Program-made: the position numbers and the translations under genes
DNA from: an uncultured Eubacteriales bacterium
GTDB taxonomy: Bacteria > Bacillota > Clostridia > Lachnospirales > CAG-274
Assembly (NCBI GenBank): GCA_905201505.1
Contig: CAJKOJ010000034.1
Location: 1-20,969, forward strand
Direction: 5' to 3'
Length of the DNA stretch: 20,969 bases
Notes under the pieces: generated by a model
Seen by the model: the letters and a program-made list of their open reading frames with translations, nothing else
Told to the model about the DNA's origin: nothing
The model's database searches: none
Shown: piece after piece, positions 7,020 through 14,923 of the stretch
How positions within the stretch are numbered: the stretch's first letter is position 1
How the letters are laid out: every line of letters starts with the position of its first letter

Positions 7020-7565
7020 ATGGAATCTTCAGTTTATACATTATTGGAAAGTCTTGAGGACGTTTTAGAAAAGGCAAAACAGGTGCCTTTGTCATCAAAT
7101 GTAAGAGTGTCAAGAGAAGAAATTTTTGAAATTATTGAAGGTATTCGTCTTGCTTTGCCTCAGGAAATTAAACAGGCTCAGCGAATAGTGCATAATAGTG
7201 AATCTATTATTGACAATGCACATGCAAGTGCATCCGGCATTATTAATGCAGCAAATGAAACTGCTGAAAAGATGACAATGGAGCATGAAATAACAAAGAG
7301 AGCTCAGGAAGAAGCTGAGGCTATTATTACCGATGCGAGAAATAAGGCTGAAGATATGCGTATGGGTGCAATTGAGTATGCTGATCAGATGCTTGAAAAT
7401 ACAGAAAATCAGATTAAGGCGGTATTAGATAATTTCAGCAAGAGAGCTAATAATGTAATGGATTTTCTTTCTAAGGAAACAGATGCTATTTTCAGTGAGA
7501 GAGAGGCTTTAAGAGATCTTGCAGATCAGGGCTCTGTTCTACCTTACAACGATTCTCAGAACTAA
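7020..7565 (+). CDS. DivIVA-like coiled-coil protein of the coaD-ylbJ locus, function unknown
   Basis: The 181-residue protein is soluble and mostly helical. After a short N-terminal segment (about 1-50, including SREEIFEIIEGIRLALPQEI) comes a long Ala/Glu/Asn-rich coiled coil (about 50-165) with repeated heptad-like blocks such as NSESIIDNAHASASGIINAA and EEAEAIITDARNKAEDM. Such proteins are often annotated as ATP-synthase subunit B/H-like, but there is no membrane anchor or other ATPase gene here, so that label is only a coiled-coil resemblance. The blocks resemble those in the DivIVA encoded at 13305. TTAGGAGG precedes the ATG. The place between coaD and ylbJ recurs in Clostridia as far as I know; the role is unknown. 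Confidence 0.75.
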   Translation: MESSVYTLLESLEDVLEKAKQVPLSSNVRVSREEIFEIIEGIRLALPQEIKQAQRIVHNSESIIDNAHASASGIINAANETAEKMTMEHEITKRAQEEAEAIITDARNKAEDMRMGAIEYADQMLENTENQIKAVLDNFSKRANNVMDFLSKETDAIFSEREALRDLADQGSVLPYNDSQN

Positions 7566-7589
7566 AATAGAAGAGTAGCTTTATTTTTA

Positions 7590-7634
7590 AAGGGTGCCGA
7601 TAAAAAAGGAGCAGTTGCTTTTGTCGACACCCTT
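7590..7634. terminator. Long imperfect hairpin between the coiled-coil gene and ylbJ
   Basis: Arms 7590-7605 and 7619-7634 pair at 14 of 16 positions, with one wobble and one mismatch, around a 13-base loop. It fills the gap between two converging genes, and its right arm overlaps the last two bases of the ylbJ stop codon. Reading the minus strand it is followed by TTTAAAAATAAA. It probably ends transcripts from both sides, although the plus-strand side lacks a clean T run. Confidence 0.6.
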
Positions 7635-8562
7635 ATTGTGTGTATAAAGGGTATAGAAGCATACACAAAGAAAATGCTAGAATGCCTTGTACAGCTTTAG
7701 AAAGAATATATTTGGAGCAAGATAAGTTTGTTGAAGAAATATAGCCAATGCTTTGAGAATGTATTGAAAGTCCGCCAAAGGCAATAATTCCGCTTATAAG
7801 ACTAAGAGAAAGCTTATTTATTGAAGTAAGTTCTTTACATCCGTTTGTTATCTCAAGTATTCCGTACAAAACAGCTCTCAGGTATTTGCTTATGTTTAAA
7901 TTGATAAGCATTGTCTGGAGAATTGTGCAGATTATTGAAAAGAAAATTATGTAACCTCCTACAAGCACGATTGCTTCAATTCCGTTGTAAATACTGTTTT
8001 TTAATTCCGTTCCTAAATTGAAATCATCAGATGTATTAAGTATTGAAATTTTTGCTTTAGGCTTTGGGAGAAATATTCCTATAAGCAGGGCTGATATGTA
8101 GTGTATAATTAATAAAAATAAGCCTATATCCTTGTTTTTTAAAAGTCCTGCACCTACTGTGCCTATAATAAAAAGCGGTCCTGAATTGTTGGTAAAGGAC
8201 AAGAGGTATTGAGCTTCGCTTTTGGTAAGTTTGTTTTCTGAGTAAAGTTCGCTGACAAGTTTTGCTCCCATGGGGTAACCTGAGAGCATACCGCTGACAA
8301 CAGCGAATATTCCAAAACTGCTTATACCAAAAAGCCTGTTGCTTATGGGACTTAATATTTTGGATAAAAGTATGGGAAAAGGTGTCTTTTTTAAAAGATT
8401 TATTCCTATCATAAATGGAAGAAGTGCAGGAAGTACAAAGTTAAACCATAATATAAGTCCGTTTTTTACAGAATTCATAATTTCTTTAGGAAAGATTAGT
8501 ATTATTAGATTGAAAATTAAAACAAAAATTGTTATAATATATATATGTGTGTTCTTTTTTAT
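7633..8562 (-). CDS. ylbJ: Sporulation integral membrane protein YlbJ, apparent AUA start
   Basis: YlbJ is a mother-cell membrane protein of the nucleoside-recognition (gate) fold family, involved in late spore development. The first ATG is at 8478 (281 residues), but it has no ribosome site and cuts off a conserved first membrane helix. The frame stays open upstream and encodes KKNTHIYIITIFVLIFNLII followed by LIFPKEIMNSVKNGL, typical of YlbJ. A good site (AAAGAGGTG) lies seven bases before AUA at 8562, giving 309 residues. No ATG, GTG, TTG or CTG exists in the extension. Features include FVLPALLPFMIG, SGYPMGAKL, NNSGPLFIIG and a hydrophobic end (ILAFSLCMLLYPLY). It is shorter than Bacillus YlbJ (about 400 residues). 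The start is inferred; a true ATG lost to mutation or sequencing error is the alternative. Confidence 0.8.
   Translation of the reverse strand: MKKNTHIYIITIFVLIFNLIILIFPKEIMNSVKNGLILWFNFVLPALLPFMIGINLLKKTPFPILLSKILSPISNRLFGISSFGIFAVVSGMLSGYPMGAKLVSELYSENKLTKSEAQYLLSFTNNSGPLFIIGTVGAGLLKNKDIGLFLLIIHYISALLIGIFLPKPKAKISILNTSDDFNLGTELKNSIYNGIEAIVLVGGYIIFFSIICTILQTMLINLNISKYLRAVLYGILEITNGCKELTSINKLSLSLISGIIAFGGLSIHSQSIGYISSTNLSCSKYILSKAVQGILAFSLCMLLYPLYTQ
8510..8538 (+). promoter_or_regulatory. Sigma-A promoter for the HlyD-like gene, lying inside the ylbJ 5' end
   Basis: TTGAAA (8510-8515), a 17-base spacer and a perfect TATAAT (8533-8538). Transcription would begin near 8545 and give a leader of about 113 bases before the GTG start at 8658. 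The element sits within the N-terminal codons of the divergent ylbJ, so the two transcripts overlap at their 5' ends. Confidence 0.7.
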
Positions 8563-8569
8563 GATTTAA

Positions 8570-8578
8570 CACCTCTTT
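8570..8578 (-). promoter_or_regulatory. Ribosome binding site that fixes the ylbJ start
   Basis: On the minus strand AAAGAGGTG is an eight-of-nine match to the anti-16S sequence. Seven bases separate it from the AUA at 8562. It is the only good ribosome site near the ylbJ 5' end; the ATG at 8478 has none. Confidence 0.65.
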
Positions 8579-8594
8579 GTACAATACTTAGTCT

Positions 8595-8622
8595 ATTATA
8601 TGTGTTAAATTTTAAATTATGA
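8595..8622 (-). promoter_or_regulatory. Sigma-E-like promoter for ylbJ
   Basis: On the minus strand TCATAAT (8622-8616) fits the sigma-E -35 pattern KMATAWW fully. After 13 bases CATATAAT (8602-8595) differs from CATACANT by one base. Transcription near 8587 gives a leader of about 25 bases to the AUA start. The element also contains a perfect TATAAT, so sigma-A use cannot be excluded. ylbJ is in the sigma-E regulon in Bacillus. Confidence 0.55.
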
Positions 8623-8657
8623 ACAATGGCTTGATAAATAAACGGGGAGGCGTAATT

Positions 8658-10616
8658 GTGTTTGGGAATGATAAAAGTTCCGGCAATAGCAGAAGAAAGA
8701 GTAATACTGTAAATTCATTCAAAACTAAAAATTCTGACAACACTAAGCACAATAATGACAGAGTATCTGCTGCCGGTATGACAGGGAGAAAGAGAACGCT
8801 GCCTGAATTGCCAAAAAGAGAAAGGTATAACGGAAATTACCGTTACACGAATACAGAAAAAAGTACTTCACAGAGCAGATATTCTTCTTCTTACGGATAT
8901 TACGGTATGAATAATAAAAGCAGCAGTAATAATTCAGAGAGAAAAAGTCCCTACAGTGCAAACGGTAAAAGAACAGACAGGGATTATTATACTGAGAGAA
9001 CAAACATACATACAGAGAGTAAAAAGAAAACGGAGAGCAGAAGGACAGGAAATAAAGCATATGGAGCGGCAGATACCTTGGGAAGTGCTATCGGAGGTGT
9101 TTCTCAGCTTGTAAAAGGCAGCAAGAGAAGTAACTCAAGAATTGTAAACAATAAATCAGTATCTGCAAAGAGAAACAGCGTAGCTTTGCCTATATTTATA
9201 TTTTTTATTGTATTGTGCTTTATTTATATTATAGGCTCATCTGTTAATTTTCTTACAAAAAAAATAGTAAACTATGATGTCCTTTCTTATGGCACAATAG
9301 ATACTCCAAAATCAGCCAGTGCTTTAGTTATAAGAAATGAGAAAGTTTACAATACAGATAAGACCGGCGTAATTTCATATAATATTGCAGATAATGAAAA
9401 AGTTAAAAAGGGTACTGTAGTGTGCAGTGTTAAAGATGAAGCTGTTGTTGCACAAATGCAGGCAAGCCTTGATGATATAAATGAGCAAATAATGAAAATA
9501 CAGTCTGAACGAAAAGATATTTCAGTATATTCCGAGGATATAAAAAAGTATAATTTGCAGATGAAAGATATTATAGACGAGAGTGCTCTTGACTATGCTT
9601 ATATGAAAATTGGAAATATATATGAACTTCAGAATACTATTCAGAAGCAGTTAGATACAAGAAATCAATATTTGCTTACAGAAAACAGCGGTGTACTCAG
9701 TGACCTTGTTTCACAGAAGAAGGAACAGGAAAGTAAAATGAGTGAAAATATAAGCAATATTACAGCAAATGAAAGCGGTATTGTTTCATATTACATAGAC
9801 GGGCTTGAAGAAGAACTGACACCTGAAAATATAAATAATATTTCTAAGAGCAAAATATCGGATACTGTGACGTCAGAAAGTAGTTTTAAAAGCAGTGTTA
9901 AGGCAAATTCGCCTGCATTTAAACTGGTAACTTCAAATATTTGGTATATTGTATCATACATAAAAAATGAGTATATTGAAGGTTGGGAAAAGGGTGATAC
10001 CCGTTCAATATATATTAAAGACGAGGAAGGAAAGGAACACAGACTTGAAGCTTATATAGAAGATATGACTGCAAATGCAGATTCAAATGAAAAATTTGTT
10101 GTATTTAAAATCACAAGAGATATGACCGATTTTATAAATGCAAGAAATATAACTATAGAAACAGAAAGTTCTGAGCGTGGGTTTAAAATTCCTAATGATG
10201 CAATTGTTGAAGAGACGCTTATGAAAATTCCGGCAGCTTATGTGGATTCTGATGGTAATATAACAAAACTTGAAAACGGCAATTCTAAAAAAATACAGGT
10301 AAATATATCAGGCAAAGACCCTGATGATGCCAACTACTGTTATACACCGGTTCAGATGGGTGTTATAAATGTCGGAGATACAATAAAAATGCCTAATAAA
10401 GAAGAAACTTTTGTTATAGCTGATGTGCTTAATACAAAGGGTATTTATATCGTGAATACAGGTATTGCTGAATTTAAGACGATTAATCTTACAAATTCTG
10501 TGTCAAACAGTACACACACCATTCTTGATCCAAGTTATAATACAAATATATATATTTATGACAGAATTATGACTGATCCTAGAAATGTTGAAAAACAGGA
10601 AATGGTTTATGAATAG
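8658..10616 (+). CDS. HlyD-like single-span membrane protein with a long disordered cytoplasmic tail
   Basis: The GTG start at 8658 has a strong GGGGAGG seven bases upstream; the ATG at 8619 has no site, so 652 residues is preferred. Residues 1-170 are Ser/Asn/Arg/Lys/Tyr-rich and disordered. One membrane span follows (about 175-199), then an outer region resembling membrane-fusion (HlyD) proteins: a lipoyl-like half (TGVISYNIADNEKVKKGTVV), a long coiled coil (about 262-370), the second half (ESGIVSYYIDG) and beta-rich barrel segments (about 420-640). In a monoderm there is no outer membrane for a classic adaptor, and no ABC transporter genes are near. It heads the yggS-sepF-ylmG-ylmH-divIVA run, as I recall in other Clostridia, which suggests an envelope or division role; that is inference. 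Confidence 0.8.
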   Translation: MFGNDKSSGNSRRKSNTVNSFKTKNSDNTKHNNDRVSAAGMTGRKRTLPELPKRERYNGNYRYTNTEKSTSQSRYSSSYGYYGMNNKSSSNNSERKSPYSANGKRTDRDYYTERTNIHTESKKKTESRRTGNKAYGAADTLGSAIGGVSQLVKGSKRSNSRIVNNKSVSAKRNSVALPIFIFFIVLCFIYIIGSSVNFLTKKIVNYDVLSYGTIDTPKSASALVIRNEKVYNTDKTGVISYNIADNEKVKKGTVVCSVKDEAVVAQMQASLDDINEQIMKIQSERKDISVYSEDIKKYNLQMKDIIDESALDYAYMKIGNIYELQNTIQKQLDTRNQYLLTENSGVLSDLVSQKKEQESKMSENISNITANESGIVSYYIDGLEEELTPENINNISKSKISDTVTSESSFKSSVKANSPAFKLVTSNIWYIVSYIKNEYIEGWEKGDTRSIYIKDEEGKEHRLEAYIEDMTANADSNEKFVVFKITRDMTDFINARNITIETESSERGFKIPNDAIVEETLMKIPAAYVDSDGNITKLENGNSKKIQVNISGKDPDDANYCYTPVQMGVINVGDTIKMPNKEETFVIADVLNTKGIYIVNTGIAEFKTINLTNSVSNSTHTILDPSYNTNIYIYDRIMTDPRNVEKQEMVYE

Positions 10617-10627
10617 AGGTAATATAG

Positions 10628-11326
10628 ATGAGTATTAAAGAAAATCTGGAAGTAATTAATTCCAAAATTTCAGCGGCGGCAGAAAAAAGCGGAAGAAACA
10701 GAGAAGATATTTTGCTGCTTGCTGTCAGTAAGACTGTTGATATTCCAAGAATAAAGGAGGCTGTTGAACTGGGTCTTTCAGACCTAGGGGAAAATAAGCC
10801 TCAGGAAATAAATTGGAAATATTTTGAAATTGAAAATGTAAAATGGCATCAAATAGGTCACTTGCAGACGAATAAAGTAAAATACGTTATTGATAAGGTT
10901 TGTCTTATTCATTCTGTAGACAGTCTTAAACTGGCACAGGAAATCAGTAAAAGAGCGGCGGCTAAAAATATTAATATGGAAGTCCTTGTTGAAGTAAATA
11001 TTGCAGGTGAAATAGCAAAGCATGGAGTTTCTCCTGAAAGTGCTGAGGAGCTTGCTGTTGAAATAAGCAAACTGGAAAATATGAGTATTTCAGGACTTAT
11101 GACTGTGGCACCTTTTGTGGAAAATCCTGAGGAAAATAGAAAATATTTCAGTCAAATGAGAAAATTATTTGTTGACATTAAGAATAAAAACTATAATAAT
11201 ATAAATATGAAATACTTGTCCATGGGAATGACCAATGATTATGAAATAGCTATTGAAGAAGGTGCTAATATTGTAAGAATTGGCACTGGTCTTTTTGGAG
11301 CCAGAGATTACAGCAATAATAAATAA
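10628..11326 (+). CDS. yggS: YggS/PLPBP family pyridoxal-phosphate homeostasis protein
   Basis: This 232-residue protein is a full-length YggS (Bacillus YlmE): a single alanine-racemase-like barrel that binds pyridoxal phosphate and buffers its level, with no known catalytic product. The PLP lysine is K35 in LLAVSKTVD. The GENKPQE and WHQIGHLQTNK segments and the end motifs LSMGMTNDYEIAIEEGA and VRIGTGLFG are all present. AGAGG precedes the ATG, 11 bases after the HlyD-like gene. The conserved pairing of yggS with sepF and divIVA is a Gram-positive feature. Confidence 0.95.
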   Translation: MSIKENLEVINSKISAAAEKSGRNREDILLLAVSKTVDIPRIKEAVELGLSDLGENKPQEINWKYFEIENVKWHQIGHLQTNKVKYVIDKVCLIHSVDSLKLAQEISKRAAAKNINMEVLVEVNIAGEIAKHGVSPESAEELAVEISKLENMSISGLMTVAPFVENPEENRKYFSQMRKLFVDIKNKNYNNINMKYLSMGMTNDYEIAIEEGANIVRIGTGLFGARDYSNNK

Positions 11327-11510
11327 AGTATTAGAAGCTTATTTAATAAAATTAATAGAGCTCAGTATGAAGAATTACTGATAAAACTGTCTGTGTAAGT
11401 GTAAGTAATTGTATTTATGCTAAAGGCAGGGAATATGAAAGAGACAAGAAATCAAAATACTAAATTTCAGATTATGTAAATATATAAACATTTAGGAGGA
11501 AATAATAAAA

Positions 11511-12071
11511 ATGGCAGAGCTTTGGGATAAGTTTAAAACACTGGTAATGGGTACTCCCGATGATTACGATGAGGAGTATGATGAATATGATGACTATGAT
11601 GAAGAATATGATGATTATGAAGAAAGCAAAAATTCTAAGCCAAGATTTGACTTTATGAAAAATTTCAGAAGAACAAATGACGAGGAGTTTGAAGAGGAAA
11701 GAACACCATACCACAGCAGCTTTGCAGGCAACAGAGGAAGCAATGTTATAGATATTAATGCAAAGGTTAAAATGAGTGTTGTTGTTGCTACTCCACAGTC
11801 ATTAGAAGCTGCAAGTGAGGTTACAATTGAACTGAGAAATAAAAAGACAGTTATTGTAAACCTTGAGGGTATGGAAAAGGAAGTTGCACAGAGAATTACT
11901 GATTTTCTGAGCGGTTCATGCTATGCTTTAGGCGGTTCAATTCAGCCTATATCTAACAGAATTTATATTATAGGACCATACGATGTTGCTATTACAGGAG
12001 AATTTAAAGAAGAACTTGCAGCAAGCGGAATTAAACTTCCAAGCTCTGTATTCAGAAGCAAACGTTATTAA
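11511..12071 (+). CDS. sepF: Cell division protein SepF
   Basis: SepF binds the membrane by an N-terminal amphipathic helix and bundles FtsZ filaments at the septum. The 186 residues begin with that helix (MAELWDKFKTLVMG). A very acidic Asp/Glu/Tyr-rich linker (17-39) follows, then a variable stretch. The C-terminal SepF core (about 78-183) has NVIDINAKVKMSVVVATP, VIVNLEGMEKEVAQRITDFL, the dimer-forming GGSIQPI and IYIIGPYDV. AGGAGG lies 11 bases before the ATG, a little far. A gap of 184 bases separates it from yggS; I saw no convincing promoter or structure in it. ylmG follows. Confidence 0.96.
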   Translation: MAELWDKFKTLVMGTPDDYDEEYDEYDDYDEEYDDYEESKNSKPRFDFMKNFRRTNDEEFEEERTPYHSSFAGNRGSNVIDINAKVKMSVVVATPQSLEAASEVTIELRNKKTVIVNLEGMEKEVAQRITDFLSGSCYALGGSIQPISNRIYIIGPYDVAITGEFKEELAASGIKLPSSVFRSKRY

Positions 12072-12181
12072 TAAAATGTATGATAGTTTTGTATAATCAG
12101 GACAAGACTGTATTTTAATTTTACAGTAAGTATGAGTTGTATATTAATTTTGTATATTAGTACTGAAAAGGGAGAGATAAA

Positions 12182-12469
12182 ATGAATATAGGTGATATTT
12201 TAGTAAGTGCTTTAGGAATTTTTTATCAAATACTGACATTTGCCATTCTTATAAGATGTATTATTTCGTGGCTGCCAATAAGCAGAAGTAATTTTTTTGT
12301 AAAAATAATTTATGCACTTACAGAGCCACTTTTGGGACCGGTGAGAAGGCTTATAGAAAAATCACCTTTAGGCGGCGGAATGATGATTGATTTTTCACCA
12401 GTTATAGCATATTTTATTTTATATTTTGTATACATTATTCTTGTAAGGATAATATACAGCATTTTCTGA
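12182..12469 (+). CDS. ylmG: YggT-family membrane protein YlmG
   Basis: A 95-residue protein with two membrane spans (about 5-28 and 70-92) joined by a short loop carrying the family motif (LTEPLLGPVRRLI, then GGGMMIDFSPVIA). YlmG/YggT proteins take part in septum-linked membrane organisation, but the biochemical role is unsettled. AAGGGAGAG precedes the ATG. Its stop is two bases before the ylmH ATG. Confidence 0.93.
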   Translation: MNIGDILVSALGIFYQILTFAILIRCIISWLPISRSNFFVKIIYALTEPLLGPVRRLIEKSPLGGGMMIDFSPVIAYFILYFVYIILVRIIYSIF

Positions 12470-12471
12470 TT

Positions 12472-13251
12472 ATGATAAGACGTGAAATTTTATGCAGCAT
12501 TAAAGATGAAGATGAAAAGCTTGCAGCTGCAAAGGCTATTGATAAACTTGAAATTGCAAGAAAGACATTTTCACCTGAGTTTACTATATTTATGGATCCA
12601 TATAAAGCATATTCTATAAAGGATATGCTTTTGAACAATGATTGCTATGTTATGGTTTACGGCGGTTATGATGAAAGTGAAAGAGTAAAACTTGGTTTTT
12701 TCCCTGAGTTTACAGAACCTGATAAATCAGCATTTCCTATAAGCTGTGTGGAAATAAGCTATAATCCTCATTACAGCAGAACATTATCACACAGAGATTT
12801 TTTGGGTTCCATATTGGGACTGGGAATTACAAGAGATAAAACAGGAGATATAGTTATAGAGGAAGACAGAGCTGTTGTGTTTACAGATAGTGATATAGCT
12901 GATTATGTAGTTGTAAATCTTGAAAAAGTTGCAAGGACAAAGGTGAAAACAAGGCTTATAAGTAACTATACTCCTAGAATAAAAGAAGCCTTGGAAAAAA
13001 GGCTTACTGTTGCCAGTATGAGAATAGATGCAGTGCTGAGCGGTGCATTAAATATATCAAGAGGCAGAGCAAGTGAACTTATAAAAGGTGAAAAGGCTTT
13101 TGTAAACTGGAAGAAAGAAAACTCAGTATCTCGTATTGTAAAAGAGGATGATGTAATTACATTGAGGGGTATGGGTCGAGTTAAAATAAATGAAGTAATG
13201 GGAATTACTAAAAAAGACAGGGTACTTATTAATATATCAGTATATAAGTAA
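12472..13251 (+). CDS. ylmH: S4-domain RNA-binding protein YlmH
   Basis: The 259-residue product matches YlmH. The N-terminal two thirds carry FFPEF, ISYNPHYSRTLSHRDFLGSI, LGLGITRDKTGDI and a QLV-like hydrophobic strand. A C-terminal S4 domain (about 182-245) carries RIDAVLSGALNISRGRASELI and ITLRGMGRVKI. YlmH binds 50S-tRNA complexes and acts in ribosome quality control alongside RqcP; its place by sepF and ylmG is conserved. There is no clear ribosome site; the ATG lies two bases past the ylmG stop, so translation is probably coupled. Confidence 0.95.
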   Translation: MIRREILCSIKDEDEKLAAAKAIDKLEIARKTFSPEFTIFMDPYKAYSIKDMLLNNDCYVMVYGGYDESERVKLGFFPEFTEPDKSAFPISCVEISYNPHYSRTLSHRDFLGSILGLGITRDKTGDIVIEEDRAVVFTDSDIADYVVVNLEKVARTKVKTRLISNYTPRIKEALEKRLTVASMRIDAVLSGALNISRGRASELIKGEKAFVNWKKENSVSRIVKEDDVITLRGMGRVKINEVMGITKKDRVLINISVYK

Positions 13252-13304
13252 GTCTATAAATAAGCATATACATTAAATTTTTTATAAAATGAGGAGGTCT
13301 TAAT

Positions 13305-13820
13305 ATGGCTGCATTAACACCTATGGATATTGAAACGGTTGAATTTAAGAAAACCCCTTTTAAAGGTTATTCAAGCGAGGAAGTTGATTTATTTTTGGAC
13401 AAAGTAATTATGGAGTTTGAAAAACTGTATAAAGATAATGCAAAACTTCAAGATAAGCTTGATGCCAGGGAAGAGGTTATTAAGCACTATAAGGAACTTG
13501 AGGAGACAATAAAGAGTTCAATTGTAAGAGCAGAAAAAACAGCTGATGAAACCGTTAAAAATGCCGGTGCGAGTGCAGAGCAGATAGTAAATAATGCAGA
13601 ACAGAGAGCTCAGAATATTATAAAAGACGCACAGGCACAGGTACAGGATATGCTGAGTAAGGGCAATGGTGAACTTGCAGAGATAAAGTCACAGGTTGCT
13701 AATGCAAAAGCTGAATATGTAAAAGTGAAAAATTTGTTAAAAAATATGCTTGAGACACAAATGAAAGTGCTTGAAAGCAGTGCAGAAGATTTTGAGACAG
13801 ATACTGAAAACGAAAATTAA
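13305..13820 (+). CDS. divIVA: Cell division and polarity protein DivIVA
   Basis: DivIVA self-assembles at curved membrane and marks poles and septa. The 171 residues start with the DivIVA membrane-binding module (ALTPMDIETVEFKKTPFKGY, then SEEVDLFLDKVI), where an aromatic-basic tip (F-K here) inserts in the membrane. A coiled coil with Ala/Asn/Glu repeats (about 27-160) and an acidic tail follow. GAGGAGG is six bases before the ATG. It lies 53 bases after ylmH and nine before aroB. Its coiled-coil blocks resemble the protein at 7020-7565. Confidence 0.95.
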   Translation: MAALTPMDIETVEFKKTPFKGYSSEEVDLFLDKVIMEFEKLYKDNAKLQDKLDAREEVIKHYKELEETIKSSIVRAEKTADETVKNAGASAEQIVNNAEQRAQNIIKDAQAQVQDMLSKGNGELAEIKSQVANAKAEYVKVKNLLKNMLETQMKVLESSAEDFETDTENEN

Positions 13821-13829
13821 GGTGAAGTT

Positions 13830-14912
13830 ATGAAAATTTTGAGTGTAGATACAGGAAGAAAAGAATATCCTATTTACATAGACAATAATTATGACAGTCT
13901 TATGGATGCTTTTGAAAAAGCAGATCTTACTGGGAGAAGTGTTTGTATTATTACAGATACGAATGTTGCTCCCCTTTATATTGAAAAAGTTACTTCTGTT
14001 ATGGAAGGGCATTTTTCAAAGGTTTGTTGTTATGCTTTTGAGGCAGGGGAAAACAGTAAAAACCTTGAAACAATAATGGATTTTTACAAGTTTTTTATAG
14101 ACAATCAATTAGACAGAAAGTCTGTTCTTGTTGCCTTAGGCGGGGGTGTTGTAGGAGATATGTGCGGCTTTGCTGCGGCTACATATATGAGAGGAATTCC
14201 TTTTGTGCAAATGCCTACTACTCTTTTATCACAAGTTGACAGCAGTGTAGGGGGAAAAACAGGCGTTGATTTTATGGGCAACAAAAATATGGTTGGTGCT
14301 TTTTATCAGCCTGAATTTGTATATATTAATACAGATACTTTAAATACTCTTCCTTACAGAGAAGTTGCGGCAGGCATAGCTGAAGCACTTAAATATGGAT
14401 ATATTATAGATGAAAAATTTTATGAGTATTTTATAAAAAATAAAGAAAAGATAAAAAACCTCGATAAAGAAGCTATAAACGATGTTGTGTATTATTCCTG
14501 CAAGTCGAAAGCTGATGTTGTAAGTCAGGATGAAAAGGAAAATGGATTAAGAGCTATACTAAACTTTGGACATACTTTTGGGCATGCTGTTGAGACCCTT
14601 TCCGATTTTAATATGCTTCATGGTGAGTGTGTAGCTGTAGGCATGGTTGCCGGGTTATATTTTTCTGCTATAAGAGGAATGATAGATAAGTCTGAAATTA
14701 AAAAGTGTGAGGATTTACTGGAATTTTTTGGACTTCCTGTAAGAATTAAAGGTTATAATGCAGAAGAAGTTCATAAGCAGATGTATAGGGACAAGAAAAC
14801 TAAAAACGGTGTTATAAACATTGTTGCTTTAAAGAAAATCGGTGAAGCATATATAGATAAAACTGCCGATAAAAATGAAATTGAAAATGCTATAAGATAT
14901 ATTTCAGAATAA
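13830..14912 (+). CDS. aroB: 3-dehydroquinate synthase AroB
   Basis: AroB converts DAHP to 3-dehydroquinate, the second step of the shikimate pathway, with NAD and a divalent metal. The 360 residues show the NAD-binding GGGVVGDMCGFAAATYMRG, the PTTLLSQVDSSVGGKTGVD active-site stretch, EALKYG and the metal-binding GHTFGHAVE. AAGGTGAAG precedes the ATG, nine bases past divIVA. No other shikimate gene is near. In Bacillus ileS lies between divIVA and lspA, so aroB is in an unusual place. Confidence 0.97.
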   Translation: MKILSVDTGRKEYPIYIDNNYDSLMDAFEKADLTGRSVCIITDTNVAPLYIEKVTSVMEGHFSKVCCYAFEAGENSKNLETIMDFYKFFIDNQLDRKSVLVALGGGVVGDMCGFAAATYMRGIPFVQMPTTLLSQVDSSVGGKTGVDFMGNKNMVGAFYQPEFVYINTDTLNTLPYREVAAGIAEALKYGYIIDEKFYEYFIKNKEKIKNLDKEAINDVVYYSCKSKADVVSQDEKENGLRAILNFGHTFGHAVETLSDFNMLHGECVAVGMVAGLYFSAIRGMIDKSEIKKCEDLLEFFGLPVRIKGYNAEEVHKQMYRDKKTKNGVINIVALKKIGEAYIDKTADKNEIENAIRYISE

Positions 14913-14923
14913 TACATCATAGG

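Noticed and set aside
8339..8569. 76-residue plus-strand frame over the ylbJ 5' end
   Set aside because: It is antisense to ylbJ, has no ribosome site, and ends at the sigma-A promoter region; likely a shadow frame.
11435..11479. Short ORF (MKETRNQNTKFQIM) in the yggS-sepF gap after a GCAGGG
   Set aside because: Fourteen codons, no promoter or conserved pattern; a chance frame is more likely.
12107..12127. Inverted repeat ACTGTA/TACAGT in the sepF-ylmG gap
   Set aside because: Six base pairs with a 9-base AT loop is within chance for this base composition, and there is no T run.
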